Source of the DNA: DATJFH01 sp035495815
GTDB taxonomy: Bacteria > Acidobacteriota > Terriglobia > Bryobacterales > Bryobacteraceae
Assembly: GCA_035495815.1 (NCBI GenBank)
Contig: DATJFH010000051.1
Span: 1-47,147 of the forward strand
Reading direction: 5' to 3'
Length of the DNA stretch: 47,147 nucleotides
Shown: positions 9,266 to 17,540 of the stretch, piece by piece
Layout of the letters: every line of letters starts with the position of its first letter
Numbering within the stretch: the stretch's first letter is position 1
Translations under genes and position numbers: made by a program
Notes under the pieces: generated by a model
Database searches by the model: none
Told to the model about the DNA's origin: nothing
Seen by the model: only the letters and a program-made list of their open reading frames with translations

Positions 9266-10822
9266 ATGATTCTTCTCATGCGAGTCGGTATTTGCCTGTT
9301 GCTTTCCACGGCGGCCGTGTTTGCCGTGGACCATGCGGTACGAGTTTCAGGCGGGCTGGTTTCGGGCGCTTCGGGAAACAAGCGGGAGATCAGGGTTTAC
9401 AAGGGCATCCCGTACGCTGCGCCGCCTGCCGGCAGCCTCCGATGGCAGCCGCCCGCGCCGGCCGCGTCCTGGCGGGGGATACGCGACGGGACGCGCTTCT
9501 CTCCTGTCTGCTGGCAGCTGCCGTATCCGGCCGGATCGATCTACCGGTCGGCGCCCCAGCCCACCAGTGAAGACTGCCTGTATCTGAACGTCTGGACGGG
9601 AGCCCGGTCGGAACACGAGCGCCGGCCGGTGATGGTTTGGATCCACGGTGGGGCGCTGACACGCGGCTCCGGATCGACGCCGACTTATGACGGAGAAGGA
9701 CTGGCCGCAAAAGGTGTCGTACTCGTCACAATCAACTACCGGCTGGGCGTCTTCGGATTTCTGGCGCATCCGGAATTGACGCGTGAATCGAACCGCAAAT
9801 CATCGGGAAACTACGGGTTCCTCGATCAGATGGCAGCGCTCGAATGGGTTCGAAAGAACATTTCTGCGTTCGGAGGCGATCCGGAACGGGTAACGATCTT
9901 CGGCGAATCGGCGGGAAGTTGGAGCGTGAACCTGCTCGCGGCGACACCTCTGGCAAAGGGACTTTTCGCACGGGCCATCGGCGAAAGCGGAGCGAACTTC
10001 GGATTGATGCAGACGCTGGGACAGGCCGAGAAGAACGGAGCGCGCTTTGCCGCATCCATCGGCGGCGGCTCCCTGCAGACGCTGCGTGCGAAGAGCCCGG
10101 AAGAACTCCTAAAAGCAACCGAAGGCTTTGCCTTTCCGGCGATCGTGGACGGCTGGGTGTTGCCGGCGGATGTCTATACGATCTTCGCCGAAGGCAAACA
10201 GAACGACGTGCCGCTCATCGCCGGGTCGAATGCGGACGAGGGCACGGCTCTGTCGCCCTGGCCTGCTTCCGGCAGCGCGGCCGCGTTCACCGGGAACATG
10301 CAGCAGCGTTTCGGCGCCTTCGCCGCCCGGTTCTTCGAACTCTATCCGGCAAGAACCGATGACGAGGCCAGGATCGCGCATTATTCGAGTTACCGTGATT
10401 TCGTGTTCGGATGGCAGATGCGGACATGGGCGCGAATGGCCGTCCGCAGCGGCAAGTCGAAGGCGTACCTGTACTACTTCAGCCGGACACCGCCGGGTCC
10501 GAACAGCTCCACGCTTGGCGCTTATCACGCGGCGGAGATCGGCTACGTATTTCACAATCTGAGCCTCAGCTCGCGGCCTTATCAGGAGAGCGACCGCAAG
10601 TTGTCGGATCTCATGTCGTCCTACTGGGTGAATTTCGCCGCCCGGGGCGATCCCAATGGCGGAGATCTGCCGAAATGGCCGGAATATCGACCCGAGAGCG
10701 ACACCCTTCTCGAGTTCGGTGACGGCGCGGCTCCACGCAAAGGATTGCACCGGCCGAGGCTGGATTTTTTCGATGACTACTTTCGTGCAATGCGCGCGAG
10801 GCTGGAAACTGAACGTAACTGA
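9266..10822 (+). CDS. Type B carboxylesterase (alpha/beta hydrolase), secreted
   Basis: Carboxylesterase/lipase of the type B family, 518 residues (514 if the ATG at 9278 is used). A signal peptide (MRVGICLLLSTAAVFA) directs it to the periplasm or outside. Diagnostic features are the EDCLYLNVWTG signature, the oxyanion-hole stretch VWIHGGALTRGSGS, the nucleophile elbow FGESAGSWSVN, an acidic residue in GSNADEGTALS and the histidine region in GAYHAAEIGYVFHN, so the Ser-Glu-His triad looks intact. It hydrolyses carboxylic esters; the natural substrate cannot be told from sequence. It follows the ThuA gene and is followed by a long gene-free stretch that begins with a small GC-rich hairpin. Confidence 0.93.
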   Translation: MILLMRVGICLLLSTAAVFAVDHAVRVSGGLVSGASGNKREIRVYKGIPYAAPPAGSLRWQPPAPAASWRGIRDGTRFSPVCWQLPYPAGSIYRSAPQPTSEDCLYLNVWTGARSEHERRPVMVWIHGGALTRGSGSTPTYDGEGLAAKGVVLVTINYRLGVFGFLAHPELTRESNRKSSGNYGFLDQMAALEWVRKNISAFGGDPERVTIFGESAGSWSVNLLAATPLAKGLFARAIGESGANFGLMQTLGQAEKNGARFAASIGGGSLQTLRAKSPEELLKATEGFAFPAIVDGWVLPADVYTIFAEGKQNDVPLIAGSNADEGTALSPWPASGSAAAFTGNMQQRFGAFAARFFELYPARTDDEARIAHYSSYRDFVFGWQMRTWARMAVRSGKSKAYLYYFSRTPPGPNSSTLGAYHAAEIGYVFHNLSLSSRPYQESDRKLSDLMSSYWVNFAARGDPNGGDLPKWPEYRPESDTLLEFGDGAAPRKGLHRPRLDFFDDYFRAMRARLETERN

Positions 10823-10851
10823 CGTTTATCCTGCCAATTGAACTCTATTTA

Positions 10852-10869
10852 TGCCCGCAAATGCGGGCA
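10852..10869 (+). terminator. Possible terminator hairpin after the carboxylesterase gene
   Basis: TGCCCGC / AAAT / GCGGGCA forms a perfect 7-bp GC-rich stem 29 bases after the stop codon. No T-run follows, so intrinsic termination is uncertain; it may only mark the transcript 3' end. Confidence 0.4.
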
Positions 10870-11242
10870 GTCGCCGCGCTCGCTTGGAGGGTTGTCGTTC
10901 AGGGCTTTCTTTAGGGCGGGAATTCTGAATGGACTTAATCATTTAGCGTTCTTGAAAAGCCCCTCGATCCACAGTCACCACTCTTCCAAAAAAATAATCC
11001 GTGTGTTTCCAGGTACTTTGTCAGCGGCCGGCAATTCTGCCCCGACCCGGCTTTGTAGCCTGGAAGCAGAAAGGGTTTCGGTTATCCGAAATCACTGGAA
11101 ACACAATGGATCCGGATGATTTTCCCGAAGACGATCCGTGGTTTGTCACTTCACTCTTCTGAGTTGAAGCCGTAGTTCGGCGCGTACCATGACGCGCGTA
11201 TACTTTACCCACAAAAAAGGAATGCCGTAAATTCGGCTTCGT

Positions 11243-11295
11243 CTGGTATTCTTCTTCAGGGATATCCTGGATGGCATATCTCTGAAGAAGACCAG
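11243..11295 (+). promoter_or_regulatory. Long imperfect hairpin upstream of the CHAT gene
   Basis: TCTTCTTCAGGGATAT (11250-11265) is complementary to ATATCTCTGAAGAAGA (11276-11291) over 16 bases with one G-T wobble and a 10-base loop. After a 3-base bulge the stem continues with CTGG (11243-11246) and CCAG (11292-11295). It ends 53 bases before the CHAT start codon. There is no T-run after it, so it is more likely an mRNA leader structure or a protein-binding dyad than a terminator. Confidence 0.55.
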
Positions 11296-11348
11296 GTCTC
11301 TGGTACTTTCCCTCTCACAGCTTAAAGACCTCAGCTAATAGAAAAACG

Positions 11349-13811
11349 ATGAGATCCATCGACGTACTGGCCTGTCTTGTGGCGCTAGTCCCGACGAACG
11401 GCTGGCATTCAACGTCACATCCGTCCGCCGAGACGAGTTTCCTGGCCTCGAGGATGACGCCGGCAAGGTCCGCGTTGACGGAGTTGCTGCGCAAGGGCGG
11501 CTCTTTGCGGCGCACCGGGAATCCATCGCTGGCGCTGGAGATCTTTCGTCAAGGCCGCCAACAGGCGTTGATTCAGAAGGACCGCAGGTTTGAAGCGCAC
11601 TTTCTTTGGGGTATGGCGCAGAGTCACATGGCCCGGCACCGGTACGCCGATGCTTTGCAGGAACTGCTCGCTGCCCGCGACGCCTTCGAGGGGTCGGATG
11701 CGCCGGCCAAATCATTAAGCGGGGTCCACGGTACGCTTTCGACTCTTTATAGCTTGCTGGGCGAGTATGATGCCGCTGCTGAGTCCATCCGGCGTGCGAT
11801 GCAGTATGGTTTGGCCTCAGGTGGAGGAGACCTGCGCGCGCGGCTTCTGGTCCGGCTGGGAGCGGTCGAAATCAGTACCGGGAAACCGGAAAAAGCCGAG
11901 GCGGCCTTCCGTCAGGGAATCGAGGAGGCAGCGAGGTTCGATGATCTGGAGCTATTGAGTCGTGCGATAGACGACCTCGGCGAGGCCCTGGATCTGCAGA
12001 AACGGGAGCAGGAAGCGGAAGAGGCCTATCTCGAGGCATACCGCATCCGGAAATTGAACCAGCTGACCAGCCTCCCGGGGTCCTACCGCCGCCTCGGCCT
12101 GGTGAAACTGCAGCAGGGTGATTTGCGTTCGGCGGCCGGGCTGCTGGATGCCGCTGTGGATCTATCCAAAGAAGGGCGGGGACGCTTTCCGCAATGGTGG
12201 TTCTATGACGCCAGAGGCCGCTTGCATCTGAGCCAGGGAAAACTGAGAGAGGCTCACCACGAATTCGGACTGGCGCTTGAACTCGCGAGAAATTACCGGT
12301 TGATGGCTCCCGCCAGCGACTCCACCCGAATCAGTCTCGAAAATGTGCTGGAGGCTGTGTATGCAGGCTACGTCGAGACCGGAGCGCGGCTTTATGAAGC
12401 CACCGGTCAGGCGGAGTTTGTTCAGCAGACGTTCGCGGCGCTGGAGGAAGAACGAGCGGGCAGCCTGGCGGCCGGCCTGGACCACAGGAAAGGCTTGCAT
12501 GCAAAGCTTTCTCCGGAGTACTGGGAACAATTGGACGAACTGCAGTCCGCCGAAGGAGCCGCGCTGCTGAACGACAGCGAAGAAACCCGCCAGCGGATGC
12601 GGCGGCGGCGGCAATCACTGATGGAAATGGAAGCGAGAGCGGGCGGGGCCGGCCTTATTCCGCCCGCGAATCCGCTTCACACGGTTCAAGCATCCCTCGA
12701 TGCGAATACCGTGCTGTTCAGCTTTCACCTGTCGCAACCCCATTCCTGGGTGTGGGCGGTCGGCAATTCGAGTATCGAACTGTACCGTTTGCCGGAAGCG
12801 GGGACAATCGAAGTGCAGTCGAAGGCCTTCCGCGCCGCTGCGTCGGAACCGGGAGGACCGGTCGGGAAAACGGGCCGCGAGCTCTATCAAACATTGTTCG
12901 GCCGGATCGGGCGGGCGTACCGCGACAAGGGCCGCTGGCTTCTTTCGCTCGACGCCAGGCTGTTCGATGTGCCATTCGCAGCCCTGGTCACGGGCGAGAA
13001 GGGCGATGTGCCGCGCTACCTCGTGGAGAGCCATACGATCCGCATCGTTTCCGGCGGGACGCTGTTGTCCCGGTCCCCCGGGCCCGTGGATCAGCGGGTC
13101 TTCATCGGCGTAGGAGACGCGGTCTACAACCGTGCGGACGAGCGCTGGAAGAGGAGAACGGGGCCAGACAGGACAGGCTGGCTGGAATCCGCGCTGAGTT
13201 GGCCGTGGAAGGCGAATGCGGCTGCCCCGGCATCGCTCGGATTAAGCCGTCTGCCAGGAACCGGTACGGAAATAGCGGCCTGCGCCAGGGAATGGAAAGG
13301 AACGCCGGTCCTGCTGTTGGGGCATGATGCAACGCGTGAGAACGTCCGGAGGGCGCTGGAGATGCGGCCGGCGGTGATCCACTTCGCCGCGCACCTCCTG
13401 CAGCCGCCGCCGGAACGGTCCCACGGGGCCCTGCTGGCGTTGAGCATGCTGGAAAGCGGGGAGGAGCAACTGGTCGGTCCGTCCGAAGTGGCTCGTTGGC
13501 GCGCCGACCGGACGCTGGTCGTATTGAGCGGCTGTAGCTCCGGATCGGCGGAGGCGCGTCCCGGCTCCGGTCTGTTGGGAATGACGCGCGCGTGGCTGAT
13601 GGCGGGCGCAAGAGCGGTGGTGGCTACCGACTGGCAGACGCCGGATGACGCCGAAACATTTTTCAGGCATTTCTACCAGAGCCTTCAGAAGGACCAAAAT
13701 CGTGATCCGGCCGAGGCGCTCCGTTCGGCCCAAGTCCAAACCCTGCAAGCCGGGGGTTGGCGCGCCAGCCCTTCATATTGGGCCGCGTACTTTGCTCAGG
13801 GGAATTATTAA
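11349..13811 (+). CDS. TPR-repeat CHAT-domain protein (caspase-like peptidase family)
   Basis: Protein of 820 residues. A hydrophobic N-terminus (about 1-20) may be a signal peptide or anchor. Residues about 45-330 are helical TPR-type repeats (for example AESIRRAMQYGLASGG, AEAAFRQGIEEAARF). The C-terminal third is a CHAT domain: VIHFAAHLL supplies the catalytic His (about 682) and VVLSGCSSG the Cys (729), followed by GLLGMTRAWLMAGARAVVATDW, a standard CHAT ending. The glycine usually following the catalytic His is Leu here. CHAT proteins are clan CD cysteine peptidases used in regulated cleavage, and the TPRs usually bind a partner. It is 8 bases upstream of an ECF sigma gene, which is followed by a zinc-finger anti-sigma candidate, so it probably takes part in controlling that sigma factor; the target is unknown. 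Confidence 0.9.
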   Translation: MRSIDVLACLVALVPTNGWHSTSHPSAETSFLASRMTPARSALTELLRKGGSLRRTGNPSLALEIFRQGRQQALIQKDRRFEAHFLWGMAQSHMARHRYADALQELLAARDAFEGSDAPAKSLSGVHGTLSTLYSLLGEYDAAAESIRRAMQYGLASGGGDLRARLLVRLGAVEISTGKPEKAEAAFRQGIEEAARFDDLELLSRAIDDLGEALDLQKREQEAEEAYLEAYRIRKLNQLTSLPGSYRRLGLVKLQQGDLRSAAGLLDAAVDLSKEGRGRFPQWWFYDARGRLHLSQGKLREAHHEFGLALELARNYRLMAPASDSTRISLENVLEAVYAGYVETGARLYEATGQAEFVQQTFAALEEERAGSLAAGLDHRKGLHAKLSPEYWEQLDELQSAEGAALLNDSEETRQRMRRRRQSLMEMEARAGGAGLIPPANPLHTVQASLDANTVLFSFHLSQPHSWVWAVGNSSIELYRLPEAGTIEVQSKAFRAAASEPGGPVGKTGRELYQTLFGRIGRAYRDKGRWLLSLDARLFDVPFAALVTGEKGDVPRYLVESHTIRIVSGGTLLSRSPGPVDQRVFIGVGDAVYNRADERWKRRTGPDRTGWLESALSWPWKANAAAPASLGLSRLPGTGTEIAACAREWKGTPVLLLGHDATRENVRRALEMRPAVIHFAAHLLQPPPERSHGALLALSMLESGEEQLVGPSEVARWRADRTLVVLSGCSSGSAEARPGSGLLGMTRAWLMAGARAVVATDWQTPDDAETFFRHFYQSLQKDQNRDPAEALRSAQVQTLQAGGWRASPSYWAAYFAQGNY

Positions 13812-13819
13812 GGAAGAGT

Positions 13820-14464
13820 ATGTCGCCAAAGCTAGACTCCCGGGGACCGGAACTGGTCAGACCAAGGGAAACCGATCAGGCGGAAAGCGCGCAGAATTGG
13901 CTCGCTCTGGTGCAGAGCATCCGAAACGGCGAGAGAGGCGGGATGGAGGAGTTATACCGGATCTTTTCCCGGGGCGTTCGATTCTATCTCTGCCGGCAAC
14001 TGGGCCCACAGGATCTGGACGACAAGGTGCATGACACCTTTGTTATCGTGGTGCAGGCAGTCCGTAACGGTGAACTGCGGGAGCCGGACCGTTTGATGGG
14101 TTTTGTGCGAACGGTGGTGAGGCGCCAGGTAGCGGCGCAGATCGACCGGGCGGTGCAAACCCGCAGAGAACAGGCGGAATTGGAAACGACGGCCACCATG
14201 TCCGATCACCGGCAGACGCCGGAGGAGGCGGCCATCCTGCGCCAGCACGAAGAAGTAGCGGAGGTCGTACTGCGTAGCGTCTCGGGTCGGGATCGAGATA
14301 TTTTGACGCGGTTTTACCTTTTGGAGCAGACGCAGCAGGAAATCTGTGAAGAAATGCACCTTTCGGAAACGCAGTTTCGTTTGCTTAAATCCCGCGCCAA
14401 AGCGCGATTTGGGGAACTGGGACGAAAAAGACTGGCTCGACGTTCATTCTTTGAGAAAAAATAA
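13820..14464 (+). CDS. ECF-like RNA polymerase sigma factor in CHAT operon
   Basis: Sigma-70 family regulator of 214 residues. Region 2 lies about 40-115 (GMEELYRIFSRGVRFYLCRQ, DDKVHDTFVIVVQAV, LMGFVRTVVRRQVAAQ), then a linker rich in Glu/Arg, and region 4 about 145-200 (DRDILTRFYLLEQTQQEIC, LSETQFRLLKSRAKARF). The ATG at 13820 follows AAGGAAGAG closely and lies 8 bases after the CHAT stop; a longer open frame from 13757 would run into the CHAT gene and is less likely. It differs clearly from the ECF factor at 7737. The next gene encodes a membrane protein with a zinc-finger anti-sigma motif and is its likely partner. Confidence 0.9.
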   Translation: MSPKLDSRGPELVRPRETDQAESAQNWLALVQSIRNGERGGMEELYRIFSRGVRFYLCRQLGPQDLDDKVHDTFVIVVQAVRNGELREPDRLMGFVRTVVRRQVAAQIDRAVQTRREQAELETTATMSDHRQTPEEAAILRQHEEVAEVVLRSVSGRDRDILTRFYLLEQTQQEICEEMHLSETQFRLLKSRAKARFGELGRKRLARRSFFEKK

Positions 14465-14531
14465 ACACCGTGAGCACTAGTACTGGCACAGAGTCGTTTT
14501 TGCCGGGTTCAGCCACGGGAAGGATGCTGTT

Positions 14532-15137
14532 ATGCAACTTGGGATAGGGCCGCATCTGGACGATGTGGACTTGGAGCAGTACGCAATGGGGCAGTTGCCG
14601 GAGGATCGTGTGGCCCCTTTTGAGGAGCATTTCCTTGCCTGCGTTTCCTGCCAGGACCGCTTTCTCGAGACGGATGTTTATGTGAACGCGGTCCGAAGTG
14701 TGTCACCGCGGCTGCGGAAGGAGCGTCCGCTGCTGTGGCGAGACCGCTTGTTCGGGTCGGGACCGGGGTGGGTTGCGGCTGTGGCTGTGGGAGCCATGCT
14801 GCTTTTCCAGGTCCGCACGTGGGTCACGGCTCCCGGCCCGCCGGCGACGGCGGTGTTCTTGCGCGCCAGCCGGGGAATCGAAGGGTTGAGCGCTGCCAAA
14901 GCGCCGGCGGACAAACCGATTCGTCTGCAGACGGCGATTTCGGAACTGCCCGCGCTTCCCGCGTATCGCCTGGAGGTGGTCAGCGCCAACGGCAAGCCCG
15001 CCTGGCAGGCCGAAACAGCGGCGAGGGAAGGCGCGATTGCGCTTACTGTCCCCAAAGGGCTGCCGGCAGGGCAGTATTTTGTCCGTCTGTACGGCGGTGG
15101 GGAGTTGCTGCGCGAGTTCGGATTACGGGTCGAGTAG
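14532..15137 (+). CDS. Putative membrane zinc-finger anti-sigma factor
   Basis: Protein of 201 residues. The N-terminal domain carries the anti-sigma zinc-binding pattern H-x3-C-x2-C (His33, Cys37, Cys40 in EEHFLACVSC) after a helix typical of ZAS domains (DLEQYAMGQLPEDRVAPFEE). One membrane helix follows (about 77-92, GWVAAVAVGAMLLFQV). The remaining hundred residues would be outside the membrane and look beta-rich (IRLQTAISELPALPAYRLEV to GQYFVRLYGGGELLREF), a possible sensing domain. ZAS proteins hold their ECF sigma factor inactive at the membrane, and the sigma gene 67 bases upstream is the obvious partner. Together with the CHAT gene it forms a same-strand cassette. The function is inferred from the motif and the position. 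Confidence 0.82.
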   Translation: MQLGIGPHLDDVDLEQYAMGQLPEDRVAPFEEHFLACVSCQDRFLETDVYVNAVRSVSPRLRKERPLLWRDRLFGSGPGWVAAVAVGAMLLFQVRTWVTAPGPPATAVFLRASRGIEGLSAAKAPADKPIRLQTAISELPALPAYRLEVVSANGKPAWQAETAAREGAIALTVPKGLPAGQYFVRLYGGGELLREFGLRVE

Positions 15138-15146
15138 ACCTGTGAT

Positions 15147-16793
15147 CTACAGCCGCGCCGACTTCATCTCCTGCGCCAGGTAATCCGTAGCCCGCCATGC
15201 CAGCGCCAGGATGGTGAGCGTCGGATTCTTCTCCGTCGCCGTCGTGAACGCCGAGCCGTCCACGACAAACAGATTGGGGACGTCGTGGGACTGGCAGTAG
15301 CCGTTCAAGGCGGACCGCTTGGGATCCTGGCCCATGCGGCAAGTCCCATGTTCGTGAATGGCGGACCCGTTCACGTCCAGCCGGTTGCGCTCGAAGGGCA
15401 GAATCTCCGCCTTGGCCGCGCGCAGTATGGCTTCGGCCGTATCGTACATTTCCGCGGTCATGCGGCGTTCATTGTCGCCGATCTTGTAGTCAATGCGGGC
15501 GATCGGGACGCCGTAGGAATCCAGCGGCGTACCCTCCACGGTGACGCGGTTCTCGCGCCGCGGCAGCACTTCCCCGTAAGGATGCAGCGCAACCAGCGCC
15601 GGATAACGCTTCTTCACGCCGGCTTTGAATTCGGCGCCAAAACCCGGCATGTCCTTGGCAAAATTGACGCCCGCGCTTGCTCCGCAGCCCCAGAACTGCA
15701 TTCCGAAGCCGCGCAGGTAGTCCCGCTTGCGGCCGTCCCGGTGATTGAAACGGGGCATGTAGATGTGTTCCCCGCCGATGCCGTCGTCATTCTGAGTCTT
15801 TCCGCCCATGAGCTCCGGCACGAAGCCGTACATGTGGAATCGGACCTGCTCGGTCAGGTAGCGGCCGATAACACCCGAAGAATTCCCGATTCCGTTCGGC
15901 CAGGCGCCGGATTTCGAGTTGAGGAGAATGCGGGTCGAGTCGATCGTGGAGGCGGCCACGATGACCACACGCGCGTAGACTTTGTGCTCCTCTTTCGTGT
16001 TCCGGTCGAAATACTGGACGCCGCTGGCCCGGCCGTTTTCGTCCACCAGGACACGGGCTGCCACCGCGTTGTTGACCACTTCCAGCTTGCCGGACGCCAG
16101 CGCCGGCTCGATCAGATAATCCGACGAATTGAAGAACGCGGCGATGTCGCAGCCCTTCCCGCAAGCTCCGCAATAATGGCAGGCGGGGTGGCCGTTGTGC
16201 GCGCGGGTGAGCACGGCGCGGCGTCCGGAAACGATCGAAATGTCGATGCCGCGCGCCGCCTTCTGCAGCAGTCTCTCCCCGCAGCGCGGAGGCGGAGCGG
16301 GCAAGTGGTAGCGGCTGCCGGGCAGCGTGTCCTGATCGTCGCTGCCTCCGCACACTCCGATAAACTGGTCCACCTGATCGTAGTACGGGGCGATATCCTT
16401 ATAGCGGATCGGCCACGGAATCTCCCATCCGTCCCGGGCGGCGCCGGTAAAATCCACGTCTGAATATCGCAGCGAGACGCGGCCCCAGACATTGGTTTTT
16501 CCACCCCGCCCCCAGACCCGGACCAGATCGAACGGCTGGTTTTTCAGAGTCATGTAGGGCTGCTCTTTGGTGTCCACATAGAATTGCGGAGGACGCTGGC
16601 CCCGCTCGAGCCGGTCTTCCACTTCCCAGGTCTTGACGTGGCTCCAGAACCTGGCCCGGTCGAATTTGACGCCGGCGTCGAGCATCAGGACGTCGACCCC
16701 TTTGCGGGTCAGGTTCCACGCGGCCATGCCGCCCGATGCGCCGCTGCCGATGATAACTACGTCGCGTTTGCGGGGAGATCGCCGAATCTGCAT
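15147..16793 (-). CDS. GMC-family FAD oxidoreductase (gluconate/choline dehydrogenase type)
   Basis: Flavoprotein subunit of 548 residues. It opens with the FAD-binding Rossmann motif VVIIGSGASGGMAAWNL, has the GMC-type middle section (WGRGGKTNVWGRVSLR, GCDIAAFFNSSDYLIEPALA) with the cysteine-rich CHYCGACGKGC (about residues 199-209), and ends with the conserved substrate-side histidine regions HEHGTCRMG and NPTLTILALAWR. It oxidises an alcohol or sugar; the substrate is unknown. The ATG lies one base after the stop of the upstream small-subunit gene, so the two are translationally coupled. It has no signal peptide of its own, whereas the partner has a Tat signal, suggesting export as a complex. 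A cytochrome c subunit, usual for three-subunit gluconate dehydrogenases, is not in the window. Confidence 0.92.
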   Translation of the reverse strand: MQIRRSPRKRDVVIIGSGASGGMAAWNLTRKGVDVLMLDAGVKFDRARFWSHVKTWEVEDRLERGQRPPQFYVDTKEQPYMTLKNQPFDLVRVWGRGGKTNVWGRVSLRYSDVDFTGAARDGWEIPWPIRYKDIAPYYDQVDQFIGVCGGSDDQDTLPGSRYHLPAPPPRCGERLLQKAARGIDISIVSGRRAVLTRAHNGHPACHYCGACGKGCDIAAFFNSSDYLIEPALASGKLEVVNNAVAARVLVDENGRASGVQYFDRNTKEEHKVYARVVIVAASTIDSTRILLNSKSGAWPNGIGNSSGVIGRYLTEQVRFHMYGFVPELMGGKTQNDDGIGGEHIYMPRFNHRDGRKRDYLRGFGMQFWGCGASAGVNFAKDMPGFGAEFKAGVKKRYPALVALHPYGEVLPRRENRVTVEGTPLDSYGVPIARIDYKIGDNERRMTAEMYDTAEAILRAAKAEILPFERNRLDVNGSAIHEHGTCRMGQDPKRSALNGYCQSHDVPNLFVVDGSAFTTATEKNPTLTILALAWRATDYLAQEMKSARL

Positions 16794-16794
16794 C

Positions 16795-17331
16795 TCAGCC
16801 CTGGTGCTCCGGATGCTCGCAGCCTTTGAACTCCGGAAGGAACGTGTTGGCGTTCCATCCCAGCTCGACAGCCAGGCCCGTCTTCGAAGTGTAATACCCT
16901 TCGATCGTCAAATCCTTCACCTGCTTGAAGAACCGGCCTGCAGGCGACTTCTCCCCGCTGACGGCGGTCAACAGCTCGGTCTGCCGCGAAGAATCGAGAC
17001 GGGAGAAAACGGCGCCGAATTTTTTCCGCGACGCGGCATCGAGTTCCGTCATTCCGCTCAAAAAACGGGAACGGGCCTGAGCGTTGCGGCTGAGTACGCG
17101 GTCAATGTAGATCGGAACTCCGGCGTCGGATGCGCCGGGGGTGTCGGTCCTCGGAATGATGAGGTCGACCATCCTGGCAACCCACTCCATCTGCGCCGGT
17201 TTGAGCGTTTTAAGTTTGTATGTACCGGAAACCTGAACCAACTCCGGGGAGTGCCGATGCTCCTGCGCGCCGGCCTGGGACAAGGCTGCCGCCGACGCGG
17301 CCCATTCGAGCAATTTTCTTCGGGTACTCAT
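16795..17331 (-). CDS. Gluconate 2-dehydrogenase subunit 3-like protein, Tat-exported
   Basis: Small subunit partner of GMC oxidoreductases, 178 residues. The start MSTRRKLLEWAASAAALSQA is a twin-arginine signal. The mature domain has the family pattern around QMEWVARMVDLIIPRTDTPG, with GASDAGVPIYIDRVL, and ends with the conserved FFKQVKDLTIEGYYTS and GWNANTFLPEFKGC. In known complexes this subunit carries the export signal and stabilises the flavoprotein. It is the first gene of a two-gene operon with the GMC gene downstream. Upstream is a perfect TATAAT whose position predicts a transcript start only a few bases before the ATG. Confidence 0.88.
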   Translation of the reverse strand: MSTRRKLLEWAASAAALSQAGAQEHRHSPELVQVSGTYKLKTLKPAQMEWVARMVDLIIPRTDTPGASDAGVPIYIDRVLSRNAQARSRFLSGMTELDAASRKKFGAVFSRLDSSRQTELLTAVSGEKSPAGRFFKQVKDLTIEGYYTSKTGLAVELGWNANTFLPEFKGCEHPEHQG

Positions 17332-17340
17332 GGAACCATA

Positions 17341-17346
17341 ATTATA
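17341..17346 (-). promoter_or_regulatory. Candidate -10 element of the GMC operon
   Basis: On the minus strand a perfect TATAAT ends 9 bases before the ATG at 17331, which would put the transcript start about 3 bases before the start codon (nearly leaderless). No good -35 lies 16-18 bases upstream, so the call rests on the -10 alone. Confidence 0.35.
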
Positions 17347-17514
17347 GCTGGTGAGTGGATGTGCAGTCGCTCACGCATTCTGGGAAATCCGCAGGCAGCG
17401 CGCCGGAGTGGCATTTCGAGATTTGGATTCGCCACGAGCGAGCTGTCGATATCCGACATTCCGTCTGAGGTATCATCAGGAGGAGCATTTCTGCAACGCA
17501 GGTGATCGATTCTC

Positions 17515-17540
17515 TAATTTTGATCCAACAGTCAAAATTA
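17515..17540. repeat. Perfect 9-bp AT-rich dyad, operator or terminator candidate
   Basis: TAATTTTGA (17515-17523) and TCAAAATTA (17532-17540) are exact reverse complements around an 8-base spacer. AT-rich against the local GC-rich background, with half-sites about 17 bases apart centre to centre, which would suit a dimeric regulator. No T-run follows. Confidence 0.5.

Larger units (their letters stand above)
10823..11348. other. Gene-free stretch of 526 bases with several inverted repeats
   Basis: No convincing gene on either strand; the short open frames here lack a ribosome-binding site, family features and normal codon bias. Base composition is lower in G+C than the flanks. It contains a 7-bp hairpin (10852-10869), a GC-rich dyad GCGCGT/ACGCGC (11180-11197) followed at once by TATACT (11199-11204), and the long hairpin listed separately at 11243-11295. 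The last two are probably part of the upstream control region of the CHAT operon. Confidence 0.6.

Noticed and set aside
10838..11119. 93-codon plus-strand frame in the gap before the CHAT gene
   Set aside because: No ribosome-binding site, no family features, unusual composition; treated as non-coding.
13757..13819. Longer N-terminus for the CHAT-operon sigma factor
   Set aside because: It would overlap the end of the CHAT gene in another frame, and ATG 13820 has a good ribosome-binding site.
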